From contig JAHEEX010000002.1 of NCBI GenBank assembly GCA_024640465.1, forward strand, positions 1 to 60,039: 60,039 nt of DNA. The letters run 5' to 3'. The stretch's first letter is position 1, and each line of letters opens with the position of its first letter. The position numbers and the translations under genes were made by a program. Under the pieces are notes generated by a model. It made no database searches. It worked only from the letters and a program-made list of their open reading frames with translations, and was not told the DNA's origin. This DNA comes from Sphingobacteriales bacterium (GTDB taxonomy: Bacteria > Bacteroidota > Bacteroidia > Chitinophagales > Chitinophagaceae). Shown here one piece after another: positions 27,719 through 35,857 of this stretch.

Positions 27719-29509
27719 ATGAAATATTTTTTCGTCCTCATTTTGATTTGTTTCGGAATTGCTTCATGTAAACAATCCGATACCGTTAAAAAAACAAATT
27801 CCTCTAAAACAGAACTGGCCGATTTTCTGCACACCTATTATAATGAATCATCCAGGCTTTTTCCACTTATGGCAACCTTATTTGGAAATAATTCATATAA
27901 CGACAAGCTTCCGGCAGATTTTACAGACAGTTACCGGGATACACTTAGAAATTTTTATCAAAAAAACCTGGCAGGCATTCAGGCATTTGACCGCGAAAAG
28001 TTGAATACAAACGACAAAATAAGCTTTGATATTTTTAAACGTGAAATGGAAATGAATTTGGAAGGGCTTACTTATTCTGATAACCTCACCCCCTCCAATC
28101 AGTTCAGCGCCCTTCCCCTCAGCTTTGGCCAGGCAGGCAGCGGGAGCAGCTTTCAACCATTCAAAACAGTTAAAGACTATGAGAACTGGCTGGGGCGAAT
28201 TGATGGTTTTGCCACCTGGTCAGATAGCGCCATTCAATACTTTCGTAAAGGGATAGTCGCAAATTATGTCCTGCCGGCTTCGCTGGTAAAAAAAATGATT
28301 CCGCAAATGGAATCAATGGTTGTGTCAGACCCGAAAAAAAGTCTTTTTTATGGACCTATTACAAATCTGCCACCTTCTTTCAGTAAGGAGGATTCAGTCA
28401 GGCTGACAGCACTGTACGAAAAAGCCATCCTTGAAAAAATTGTTCCGTCATATAAAAAACTGGGGATCTTCCTTAAAGAAGAATACCTGCCAAAAGCTAG
28501 AACAGGTTCTGGTATCAATGGGGTACCAGGAGGCGATAAATATTATGCTTACCTGGTTCGTCAACAAACAACCACTAATAAAAAACCGGAAGAAATATAT
28601 CAAATCGGTTTGTCTGAAGTTGCCCGTATAAGACATATAATGGATAGTGTTAAAATTGCTGTTGGTTTTAAGGGTGATCTTAAGGCTTTTTTTGTTTATC
28701 TGAATACCGATAAAAAATTCACCCCTTTTAAAACACCCCGCGATGTACTCGATGCCTTTGAAAAGATTCACCAAACAATGAAGCCACAACTCAGTCAGAT
28801 GTTTAGTCATGTGCCGGCAATGCGTTTTGAAATAAGGCAAACTGAAGCATTCAGGGCCGCTTCCGCAAGTGCTGAATATAGTCCGGGTGCCGTAGATGGT
28901 AGCAGGCCCGGGATATTTTATGTTCCTATCCTGGATGCCACAAAATTTAATCTTACCTCCGGCATGGAAAGTCTTTTTTTACACGAAGCCATCCCGGGGC
29001 ATCACTACCAGATTTCCCTGCAAATGGAAGACACCTCTCTGCCTGAATTCAGGCGCTTTGGTGGTAACAATGCTTATGTTGAGGGCTGGGCCTTATATAC
29101 TGAATCATTGGGAAAAGACCTTGGGCTGTATAAGGACCCTTATCAATACATGGGGGCACTGGGTGATGAAATGCACCGTGCCATTCGTTTAGTGGTTGAC
29201 GTAGGTTTACATACCAAAAACCTTAGCCGGGAAGAAGCCATTCAATACATGATGGACAATGAAGCTATCAGCGAACAGGGTGCTACGGCAGAAATTGAAA
29301 GATATATGGCTATTCCTGCACAGGCGTTGGGATATAAAATCGGGGCTTTAAAAATAAGGGAACTGCGTAGTAAGTATGAATCTCTTTTGGGCACAAAATT
29401 CTCACTTGCTAACTTCCACGACCAGGTTTTAAAATACGGCGCTATGCCCCTTGAAGTACTGGAGAAAATGATGGATGAATGGGCCGGGAGCCAACAAAAT
29501 AAACCATAG
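27719..29509 (+). CDS. DUF885 family zinc-peptidase-like lipoprotein
   Basis: 596 aa with lipobox cysteine C17 (IASC). The DUF885 signature H422-E423-A-I-P-G-H428-H429-Y-Q, followed by V-E455-G-W-A-L-Y, is a gluzincin-like zinc site, so a metallopeptidase or carboxypeptidase activity is expected in the periplasm. The full length agrees with the family (about 550-620 aa). It lies between two paralogous GMC oxidoreductase genes and is only 33 nt before the second, so it is cotranscribed with that one. The terminator just upstream leaves almost no room for a promoter, so expression may depend on read-through. Confidence 0.88.
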   Translation: MKYFFVLILICFGIASCKQSDTVKKTNSSKTELADFLHTYYNESSRLFPLMATLFGNNSYNDKLPADFTDSYRDTLRNFYQKNLAGIQAFDREKLNTNDKISFDIFKREMEMNLEGLTYSDNLTPSNQFSALPLSFGQAGSGSSFQPFKTVKDYENWLGRIDGFATWSDSAIQYFRKGIVANYVLPASLVKKMIPQMESMVVSDPKKSLFYGPITNLPPSFSKEDSVRLTALYEKAILEKIVPSYKKLGIFLKEEYLPKARTGSGINGVPGGDKYYAYLVRQQTTTNKKPEEIYQIGLSEVARIRHIMDSVKIAVGFKGDLKAFFVYLNTDKKFTPFKTPRDVLDAFEKIHQTMKPQLSQMFSHVPAMRFEIRQTEAFRAASASAEYSPGAVDGSRPGIFYVPILDATKFNLTSGMESLFLHEAIPGHHYQISLQMEDTSLPEFRRFGGNNAYVEGWALYTESLGKDLGLYKDPYQYMGALGDEMHRAIRLVVDVGLHTKNLSREEAIQYMMDNEAISEQGATAEIERYMAIPAQALGYKIGALKIRELRSKYESLLGTKFSLANFHDQVLKYGAMPLEVLEKMMDEWAGSQQNKP

Positions 29510-29542
29510 GAAGAATGCTTTATTTTCAGTAAAAAGAAAGCG

Positions 29543-31213
29543 ATGCCTCAAAATAATCAATTTGATGCTATAGTAATTGGCTCCGGAATAACCGGGGGCT
29601 GGGCCGCCAAGGAACTTTGTGAAAAAGGACTGAAAACAATTTTGCTTGAAAGAGGCCGGCCTGTTGAACATATCAAAGATTATACAACCGCAAACAAAGA
29701 CCCCTGGGAATTTCCCCATGGCGGTTCGCTGACGCCCCAGGAAAAAGAAAAATATAAGATCCAGGTAAGGCATTACTCTATACACGAAGACAACAAACAT
29801 TTCTATGTAAACGATCTGGAAAATCCTTATACAGAAACCAAACGGTACGATTGGGTAAGGGCAGATGTATTAGGGGGCCGATCACTTTTATGGGCCCGGA
29901 TGAGTTTCAGGTGGAGCGATTTTGATTTTGAAGCCAACGCCCGCGATGGTCATGGTATTGACTGGCCTATACGTTACCGTGATCTTGCTCCATGGTATGA
30001 TTATGTAGAAAAATTTGCTGGCATTAGCGGCCAGGCTGCCGGGATTAAAAATTTACCCGACAGTATTTTCCAGGCCCCCATGGAAATGAACTGCGTGGAA
30101 AAAATGCTGCAACAAAAAATTGAATCATCGTTCACAGACAGAAAAGTAATTATTGGCAGGGTAGCCAACCTCACACAAAAAATGCCGGGCAGGAGCGCCT
30201 GCCAATATCGCAACTTATGTCATCGCGGTTGCCCCTTTGGTGCTTATTTCAGCACATTATCTTCCACACTTCCCGCTGCCATGGAAACGGGAAACCTGAC
30301 CATCAAAACAAATGCATTGGTTAACAAAATCATCTATGATGAAAAAAAACAACGCGCAACGGGCGTTGAAATAATTGATACTGAAACCGGCAAGACCTAT
30401 GAATATTATGCAAAAGTGGTTTTTCTCAACGCATCAACCCTTGCATCAACTTTTATCTTACTAAATTCAACCAGCTCCAGGTTTCCAAATGGCATTGGAA
30501 ACGACTCAGACCAGGTGGGCAGAAACCTGATGGATCATCATAAAAGTGGTAATGTAAATGCAAGTGTGGAAGGCTTTGAAGACCGCTATTATTTTGGCAG
30601 ACGGCCAAACGGAATTTTTGTTCCACGCTTTGTAAATTATCCTGACCAGAAAAAAAATTATGTCCGTGGATTCAATTGCCAGGGCGGTGCCTGGAGAGGA
30701 AGAGGCAATGGCTCTATGGAAATTGGTACAGCATTGAAATCATCACTCACTGAACCTGGTGATTGGCGGGTTGGATTTACGGCATTTGGAGAATGTCTTC
30801 CTTATGCTGATAACCGCGTAACACTTGATAAAAATCTACATGATAAATGGGGCCGGCCAGGACTGGCGATCGATTGCCATTTTAGGGAAAACGAAAAAAA
30901 CATGCGGGATGATGCTATTCAGCATATGAAGGAAATGTTTGAAGCTGCAGGGTTAAAAGATATTAAGGCAGAAGGGTCTATGTCTTTTCCCGGAAATGCC
31001 AATCACGAAATGGGTACGGCCAGAATGGGAAATGACCCAAAATCCTCAGTCGTTAACAAATGGAACCAGGTGCATTCAGTTAAAAACCTTTTTATAACAG
31101 ATGGTTCCTGCATGGCATCCTCAGCCAGTGTAAATCCTTCTCTCACTTATATGGCTCTAACAGCCAGGGCGGTTGATTATGCGGTACATCAACTTAAAAA
31201 AGGAAATATTTAA
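29543..31213 (+). CDS. GMC oxidoreductase, catalytic subunit of a sugar dehydrogenase (copy 2)
   Basis: 556 aa, a paralog of the gene at 25946 and collinear along its whole length, without a signal peptide. Features: FAD motif G13-x-G15-x2-G18, GGRSLLWARMS, the iron-sulfur-type motif C220-x5-C226-x3-C230, and the catalytic pair H488 ([10 protein letters not shown]) and N531 ([11 protein letters not shown]). Divergence between the copies is spread out, with differences in the substrate-side loops (for example RWSDFDFE versus RWCEDDFE), so they may differ in sugar preference. It is preceded by the DUF885 gene. No Tat small subunit is present on either side. Confidence 0.9.
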   Translation: MPQNNQFDAIVIGSGITGGWAAKELCEKGLKTILLERGRPVEHIKDYTTANKDPWEFPHGGSLTPQEKEKYKIQVRHYSIHEDNKHFYVNDLENPYTETKRYDWVRADVLGGRSLLWARMSFRWSDFDFEANARDGHGIDWPIRYRDLAPWYDYVEKFAGISGQAAGIKNLPDSIFQAPMEMNCVEKMLQQKIESSFTDRKVIIGRVANLTQKMPGRSACQYRNLCHRGCPFGAYFSTLSSTLPAAMETGNLTIKTNALVNKIIYDEKKQRATGVEIIDTETGKTYEYYAKVVFLNASTLASTFILLNSTSSRFPNGIGNDSDQVGRNLMDHHKSGNVNASVEGFEDRYYFGRRPNGIFVPRFVNYPDQKKNYVRGFNCQGGAWRGRGNGSMEIGTALKSSLTEPGDWRVGFTAFGECLPYADNRVTLDKNLHDKWGRPGLAIDCHFRENEKNMRDDAIQHMKEMFEAAGLKDIKAEGSMSFPGNANHEMGTARMGNDPKSSVVNKWNQVHSVKNLFITDGSCMASSASVNPSLTYMALTARAVDYAVHQLKKGNI

Positions 31214-31301
31214 CTAGATAATGGAAATTAGGCACTGATACAGAGGATACATTGATTTGGGATTATAATTGTACTTGTGAAAAAGATACAATCTACAATA
31301 C

Positions 31302-31399
31302 AGGCCCACAGAGAGCCACGGAGGAAATTGAGGACCACAGAATATATGCTGTACTGCTCCGTGGCTCTCCCTTTTTTTATCTATGGCCCTCTGTGGGCT
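31302..31399. repeat. GGCCACAGAG inverted-repeat element, copy B
   Basis: The left arm (31302-31340) carries AGGCCCACAGAGAGCCACGG and the right arm (31355-31399) ends in CCCTCTGTGGGCT, with an AT-rich centre. This is the same design as copies A and C but more degenerate. It occupies the middle of the 312-nt gap 31214-31525; I see no other structure or promoter consensus in the rest of that gap. Confidence 0.8.
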
Positions 31400-31525
31400 A
31401 AAATTTTTCATGAATCAGAAATAGCCCTGATATCTTTTCTTATATCATTGATCCGGGTTAACAAAAAATTTAATTACACAACACGTTAATATCCATTATC
31501 CATAATCTAATATTAACTTCGCGCC

Positions 31526-32296
31526 ATGTTAAAAAATACGCTGAAAAAAGCCGCCCGGGAAGCCGGACAATTAATGAAAGAGCGCTTCAATTCGGGCTTT
31601 CGCATTGATAATAAAGACGGGGTAAACGACCTGGTAACGGAAGTGGACCATGCATCAGAGAAACTGATCATGGAAATTATCCGTAATGAATTTCCGGATC
31701 ATTTTATCCTTAGCGAAGAGGTGGGTGAGATCAAAATGGACTCTGCTTATAAATGGATCATTGACCCAATTGACGGCACAGTGAATTATGCCAACGGGAT
31801 TCCCATTTGTTGCGTAAGCATTGGTATTGAACATGAAGGAAAAATGATCATGGGCGCGGTTTTCAATCCGTTTATGGATGAGTTTTTCTTCGCTGAAAAA
31901 GGCGCGGGCGCCTATCTGAACGAACAACGTATACGCGTAAGCGATAAAGATAACGTATCTCACTCCTGCCTGGTAACCGGTTTCCCATATACATATCTCG
32001 ATTTACCAAACGGTCCGCTGGAGGTCTTTGGCAGGTTTATCCGAAAAGGCATTCCTGTGCGCAGGCTGGGTTCTGCAGCTATAGACCTTTGCTGGGTGGC
32101 GGCCGGTCGTTTTGATGGCTTTTATGAACACAAGCTGAATGCATGGGACAGTGCCGCAGGATTTTTACTGGTTGAAGAAGCAGGTGGCAGGGTAACTGAT
32201 TTTGAAGGAAACTACTACTCTCCCTATCAGCCACATATTGTGGCAACCAATGGTAAAATTCATGAAGAATTATTAAAATGGATCAATAACAAGTAA
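31526..32296 (+). CDS. Inositol monophosphatase family protein
   Basis: 256 aa, cytoplasmic. The family's metal site is complete: E64-E65 (SEEVGE), D80-P-I-D83-G-T (WIIDPIDGTVNY), and the C-terminal NAWDSAAGFLLVEEAGG. These Mg-dependent, Li-sensitive phosphatases act on myo-inositol-1-phosphate and, in bacteria, on other sugar or nucleotide phosphates (SuhB/CysQ-type). Length is normal. It stands alone ahead of thiL, 48 nt upstream on the same strand. A specific substrate cannot be assigned. Confidence 0.9.
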   Translation: MLKNTLKKAAREAGQLMKERFNSGFRIDNKDGVNDLVTEVDHASEKLIMEIIRNEFPDHFILSEEVGEIKMDSAYKWIIDPIDGTVNYANGIPICCVSIGIEHEGKMIMGAVFNPFMDEFFFAEKGAGAYLNEQRIRVSDKDNVSHSCLVTGFPYTYLDLPNGPLEVFGRFIRKGIPVRRLGSAAIDLCWVAAGRFDGFYEHKLNAWDSAAGFLLVEEAGGRVTDFEGNYYSPYQPHIVATNGKIHEELLKWINNK

Positions 32297-32344
32297 TTTT
32301 CATGTGCCCTTTTTGATTATGATAAAGTTTTTAATTATTTGAAT

Positions 32345-33373
32345 ATGTCAAGAACAGAAGTTTCTACATACGGCGAATTCGGACTGATACATCATCTGAC
32401 TAAAAATATTGAAATTCAAAACGCCTCTACCATACTCGGTGTTGGCGATGACGCGGCAGTAATAGATCATTTTGGAAAACAAACAGTCATTACAACCGAC
32501 CTCCTGCTCGAAGGGGTCCATTTCGACCTGAGCTATACGCCCATCAAACACCTTGGTTATAAAAGCGTGGTTGTTAACCTTAGTGATATCTATGCAATGA
32601 ATGCAACCCCCACCCAGATCACCATGAGCATTGGCATCAGCAATAAATTAAGTGTGGAGGCTCTTGAAGAATTTTATGAAGGCGTATATGTAGCTTGTGA
32701 AAAATATGGCGTTGATCTTATTGGTGGCGATACCGCCTCATCACAAAAGGGCTTTGTCATTTCGGTTACAGCCCTGGGAGAAGTTGTTGCAGACAAAGTA
32801 GTAAAAAGAAGTACGGCAAAAAAAGGCGACCTGCTTTGCTGCAGTGGCGACCTGGGTGGCGCATATCTTGGCTTGCTTTTCCTGGAAAGGGAAAAGAAAA
32901 TCTTTTTGGAAAGCCCCGGTGTGCAGCCTGATCTTGAAAATGAGGCCTATGTGATTGGCAGATTACTAAAACCAGAGGCCCGTAAAGAAATAATTGAATT
33001 TTTAGACAGCGAGAACATTGTTCCTACTTCAATGATGGATATTAGCGATGGACTAAGTTCTGAAATCCTGCATATTTGTGAACAGAGCGGAGTGGGTTGT
33101 ACAGTATATGAAGAGAAAATTCCCATCCTGGAAGATACCCGCAATGCAGCTTTCAAATTTGAAATAGACCCAACGGCCTGTGCGCTTAGTGGGGGCGAAG
33201 ATTATGAATTGCTGTTTACGATCAGGCAGGAGGACTACGAAAAGTTAAAACTTCACCCTAATATCAGTGTGATAGGACATATGACAGAGGCGGATCAGGG
33301 GGCAAAAATCATCACCAAGGGCGGAAATACTTATCCTATTTCTGCCCAGGGCTGGAATGCGTTCAGGAAATAA
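32345..33373 (+). CDS. thiL: Thiamine-phosphate kinase
   Basis: 342 aa from the ATG at 32345; an in-frame TTG lies two codons earlier. The PurM/AIR-synthase-like kinase pattern is clear: GEFGLIHHLT at the N-terminus, GVGDDAAVID, TTDLLLEGVHFDL, GYKSVVVNLSDIYAMNA, GGDTASSQKG, MMDISDGLSSE and LSGGEDYELLFTI. ThiL converts thiamine phosphate to thiamine diphosphate with ATP. No other thiamine gene is adjacent, and there is no TPP riboswitch-like structure in the short upstream gap. It probably shares a transcript with the phosphatase gene in front. Confidence 0.95.
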   Translation: MSRTEVSTYGEFGLIHHLTKNIEIQNASTILGVGDDAAVIDHFGKQTVITTDLLLEGVHFDLSYTPIKHLGYKSVVVNLSDIYAMNATPTQITMSIGISNKLSVEALEEFYEGVYVACEKYGVDLIGGDTASSQKGFVISVTALGEVVADKVVKRSTAKKGDLLCCSGDLGGAYLGLLFLEREKKIFLESPGVQPDLENEAYVIGRLLKPEARKEIIEFLDSENIVPTSMMDISDGLSSEILHICEQSGVGCTVYEEKIPILEDTRNAAFKFEIDPTACALSGGEDYELLFTIRQEDYEKLKLHPNISVIGHMTEADQGAKIITKGGNTYPISAQGWNAFRK

Positions 33374-33422
33374 AGTTCTTCCATCCCCGTTTGTACATTA
33401 GGTCAATTGCGCCGGCTGAAAT

Positions 33423-34937
33423 ATGTGTAGAAATCGAATTCACCAATTATTCATTTATTTACTGATAATCCTGCTGCCGGTTATTATGTCCGGGTGTGCT
33501 GCTAAAATGCACGGATATACTCCGTTGAAAAAATATTCCCCTGAAAAACTGCAGGAAGATTATGACTATCTGCGCGATGTAATGGAGAAATTCCATCCTT
33601 CTTTGTATTGGTACACCCCTAAGGATAGTATGGATTTCTATTTTGATACTTACCGTTCGGCACTCACCGACTCCATGACAGAGCAACAATTTGGCTTCAG
33701 GATACTGGCCCCACTTACAACATATGTGCGTTGCGGACACACTTCTTTTTCTTTCTCTAAATCCTTCACCCGGTTTTTTAAAGGGGTTCAGCTGCCCTCT
33801 TTCCCGTTGTATATGAAAGTTTGGGGCGATACTATGATCGTTACGAATAACCTTAATCGAAAAGATTCTATTCTGAAAAGAGGTACACAAATCACTTCCG
33901 TCAATGGCATCGGCCCACAACAATTGGCTTCCACCATGTTTCGCTTTATGCCTACGGATGGCTATTCTGAAAATATTAATTATATCCGTCTTAGCGGCGC
34001 TTTTCCTTATTATCACAGAAACATTTTCGGGTTGAGCAAAAACTATACTGTGGGATATATCGACAGCCTTTCTACGGAGAAAAAGGTCCAGGTCCCTTTT
34101 TATAATCCGCAAGCAGATTCATCCGGTAAGCGCGCAAAAGGAGAAAAGCCTAAAACAAAACCTCCAAAAAGGGATAAGAAAGAACGGTTGGAGGATTTTC
34201 GTTCACTGGAAATTGATTCCGCTAAGAACACCGCTGTTATTGATTTGCTTTCTTTCGATAATGGCTATGGATTAAAAAAATTCTACCGCAAGTCATTTAA
34301 AAAAATAAGGAAGGACAGCATTCAAAACCTGGTAATTGATATTCGGAGCAATGGCGGAGGGAAGGTGGATAATTATACCCAACTGGCCAGGTACATTAAA
34401 ACCGGAACATTTAAAGTTGCGGATTCTGCCTTTAGTAACCGGAAAAGTTTTGGAAAATACAGGGGCCGGTTTCAACATAGTTTTGTTAATTCGATCGCCA
34501 TACAATTATTCACAACGCGCAGGGACGACAATCGCTATCATTTCCGGTATTGGGAAAACCATGTTTTCAAACCATTCAGGAAAAACCATTTCAATGGTAA
34601 TGTTTATGTTATTATCAGTGGACCAACATTTTCTGCATCATCCCTTTTTTGTAATACGGTACAAGGCCAGCAAAATGTAACCCTCGTAGGCGAAGAAACC
34701 GGGGGCGGTCATTATGGTAACAGCGGTCTGCTAATTCCTCATGTAACATTGCCCAATACAGGTATCCGGGTAAGGATACCCTTATTCAGGGTCGTTCAAT
34801 ATAACCATGCACCAAAAAACGGAAGGGGCGTTATGCCTGATGTGTATGTTTCCCCTACGGCCTACGCTGTAAGACATGGCATCGACCTTAAAATGCAAAA
34901 AGTAAAGGAGCTTATTCTCCTTTCTGAAAACAAATAG
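33423..34937 (+). CDS. S41 family peptidase (C-terminal-processing-protease type) lipoprotein
   Basis: 504 aa with lipobox cysteine C25 (MSGC). The S41 core is recognisable: LVIDIRSNGGGKVDNY near 303, and GPTFSASSLFCN near 400 with the expected nucleophile at S404 or S406. A PDZ-like part lies at about 115-225. Unusually, residues 236-258 form a Lys/Arg/Pro-rich linker between the PDZ-like part and the protease core. It probably cleaves periplasmic proteins or peptides. It runs convergently into the nitrilase gene, leaving an 11-nt gap. Confidence 0.85.
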   Translation: MCRNRIHQLFIYLLIILLPVIMSGCAAKMHGYTPLKKYSPEKLQEDYDYLRDVMEKFHPSLYWYTPKDSMDFYFDTYRSALTDSMTEQQFGFRILAPLTTYVRCGHTSFSFSKSFTRFFKGVQLPSFPLYMKVWGDTMIVTNNLNRKDSILKRGTQITSVNGIGPQQLASTMFRFMPTDGYSENINYIRLSGAFPYYHRNIFGLSKNYTVGYIDSLSTEKKVQVPFYNPQADSSGKRAKGEKPKTKPPKRDKKERLEDFRSLEIDSAKNTAVIDLLSFDNGYGLKKFYRKSFKKIRKDSIQNLVIDIRSNGGGKVDNYTQLARYIKTGTFKVADSAFSNRKSFGKYRGRFQHSFVNSIAIQLFTTRRDDNRYHFRYWENHVFKPFRKNHFNGNVYVIISGPTFSASSLFCNTVQGQQNVTLVGEETGGGHYGNSGLLIPHVTLPNTGIRVRIPLFRVVQYNHAPKNGRGVMPDVYVSPTAYAVRHGIDLKMQKVKELILLSENK

Positions 34938-34948
34938 TTCTATTGGGC

Positions 34949-35743
34949 TTATAAAATCAAAAAGGGGTCAGCATCTTTCCAGAATGGAATTTGCTGACGG
35001 GTTTGATCCAGTTTATTTCGGTCAAGCGTAATCGTTAGTATTCCTTCCTGTCCGGGTTCCATTTGCTGAACTTCACCTAAGGGATCTGCAACCATACTGT
35101 ACCCGCTGTGATGAATATCATTTCCATCATTGCCTATTCTATTAACACCGGCAACATAGCACTGGTTTTCTATAGCGCGCGCAGGAAGCAGCGTCTTCCA
35201 GGCATGTATCCTGCGATCCGGCCAGTTGGCAACATAAATCAAAAGGTCAAATTCCGGGGATGTGCTGTCTGGCGTTTTTGTTTGCCTGGACCAAACGGGG
35301 AAGCGAAGGTCATAACAAATACACAGGTTTACTTTCCAGCCTTTAACAGAAGCGATTAAACGCTTATCGCCCGGAGTATAATATTTGTCTTCTCCCGCCA
35401 GGCTAAAACAATGCCTTTTATCGTATTGGCCAACCTGTCCGTTAGGCAGCATCCAGATTAACCGGTTATAATATTTTCCCCCTTCTTCAATGATCATGCT
35501 GCCAGTCAAAATCACCTTTTTTTCAGCTGCCACCCTTTTCATCCATTCAACAGCAGGGCCGTCCATGGTTTCGGCCAGTTCTTTCGCACGCATACTGAAT
35601 CCGGTAGTAAACATTTCAGGCAGGATGATAATTTCTGTTTTATCCTGGATGGCGGTAATCTTTTCTTCGATCATCCGTAGATTGGCCGCTTTATCTTCCC
35701 AGTAAAGATTTGTCTGAATGAGGGATATGGTTAAATTCGACAT
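34949..35743 (-). CDS. Nitrilase-superfamily amidohydrolase (omega-amidase/YafV-like)
   Basis: 264 aa, cytoplasmic. The nitrilase catalytic triad is present: E43 (LPEMFTTGFSM), K109 (YDKRHCFSLAGE) and C143 (CICYDLRFPVW). The motif set matches the omega-amidase/YafV branch, which hydrolyses alpha-ketoglutaramate and related amides (metabolite repair). Length is typical. It is convergent with the S41 peptidase gene and divergent from the next Gfo/Idh/MocA gene. A CAAAATTA element five bases before the start is too close to serve as its promoter. Confidence 0.88.
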   Translation of the reverse strand: MSNLTISLIQTNLYWEDKAANLRMIEEKITAIQDKTEIIILPEMFTTGFSMRAKELAETMDGPAVEWMKRVAAEKKVILTGSMIIEEGGKYYNRLIWMLPNGQVGQYDKRHCFSLAGEDKYYTPGDKRLIASVKGWKVNLCICYDLRFPVWSRQTKTPDSTSPEFDLLIYVANWPDRRIHAWKTLLPARAIENQCYVAGVNRIGNDGNDIHHSGYSMVADPLGEVQQMEPGQEGILTITLDRNKLDQTRQQIPFWKDADPFLIL

Positions 35744-35857
35744 TGTTCAAAATTAGTAAATCGGTTATTTCTTTCGACGGAATCAGTAAATAATAATATT
35801 AATCAACTCATGCAGCAAATATGTATTTATGAATTAAATTGATGCAAACATTCCTTT

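Noticed and set aside
33459-34112. A 217-codon minus-strand open frame opposite the S41 peptidase gene
   Set aside because: It is antisense to a well-supported gene with recognisable motifs and has no family features itself.
35748-35755. CAAAATTA, a -7-like element (TAATTTTG) for the nitrilase gene
   Set aside because: It lies five bases before the start codon and has no -33 partner, so transcription would start inside the gene.
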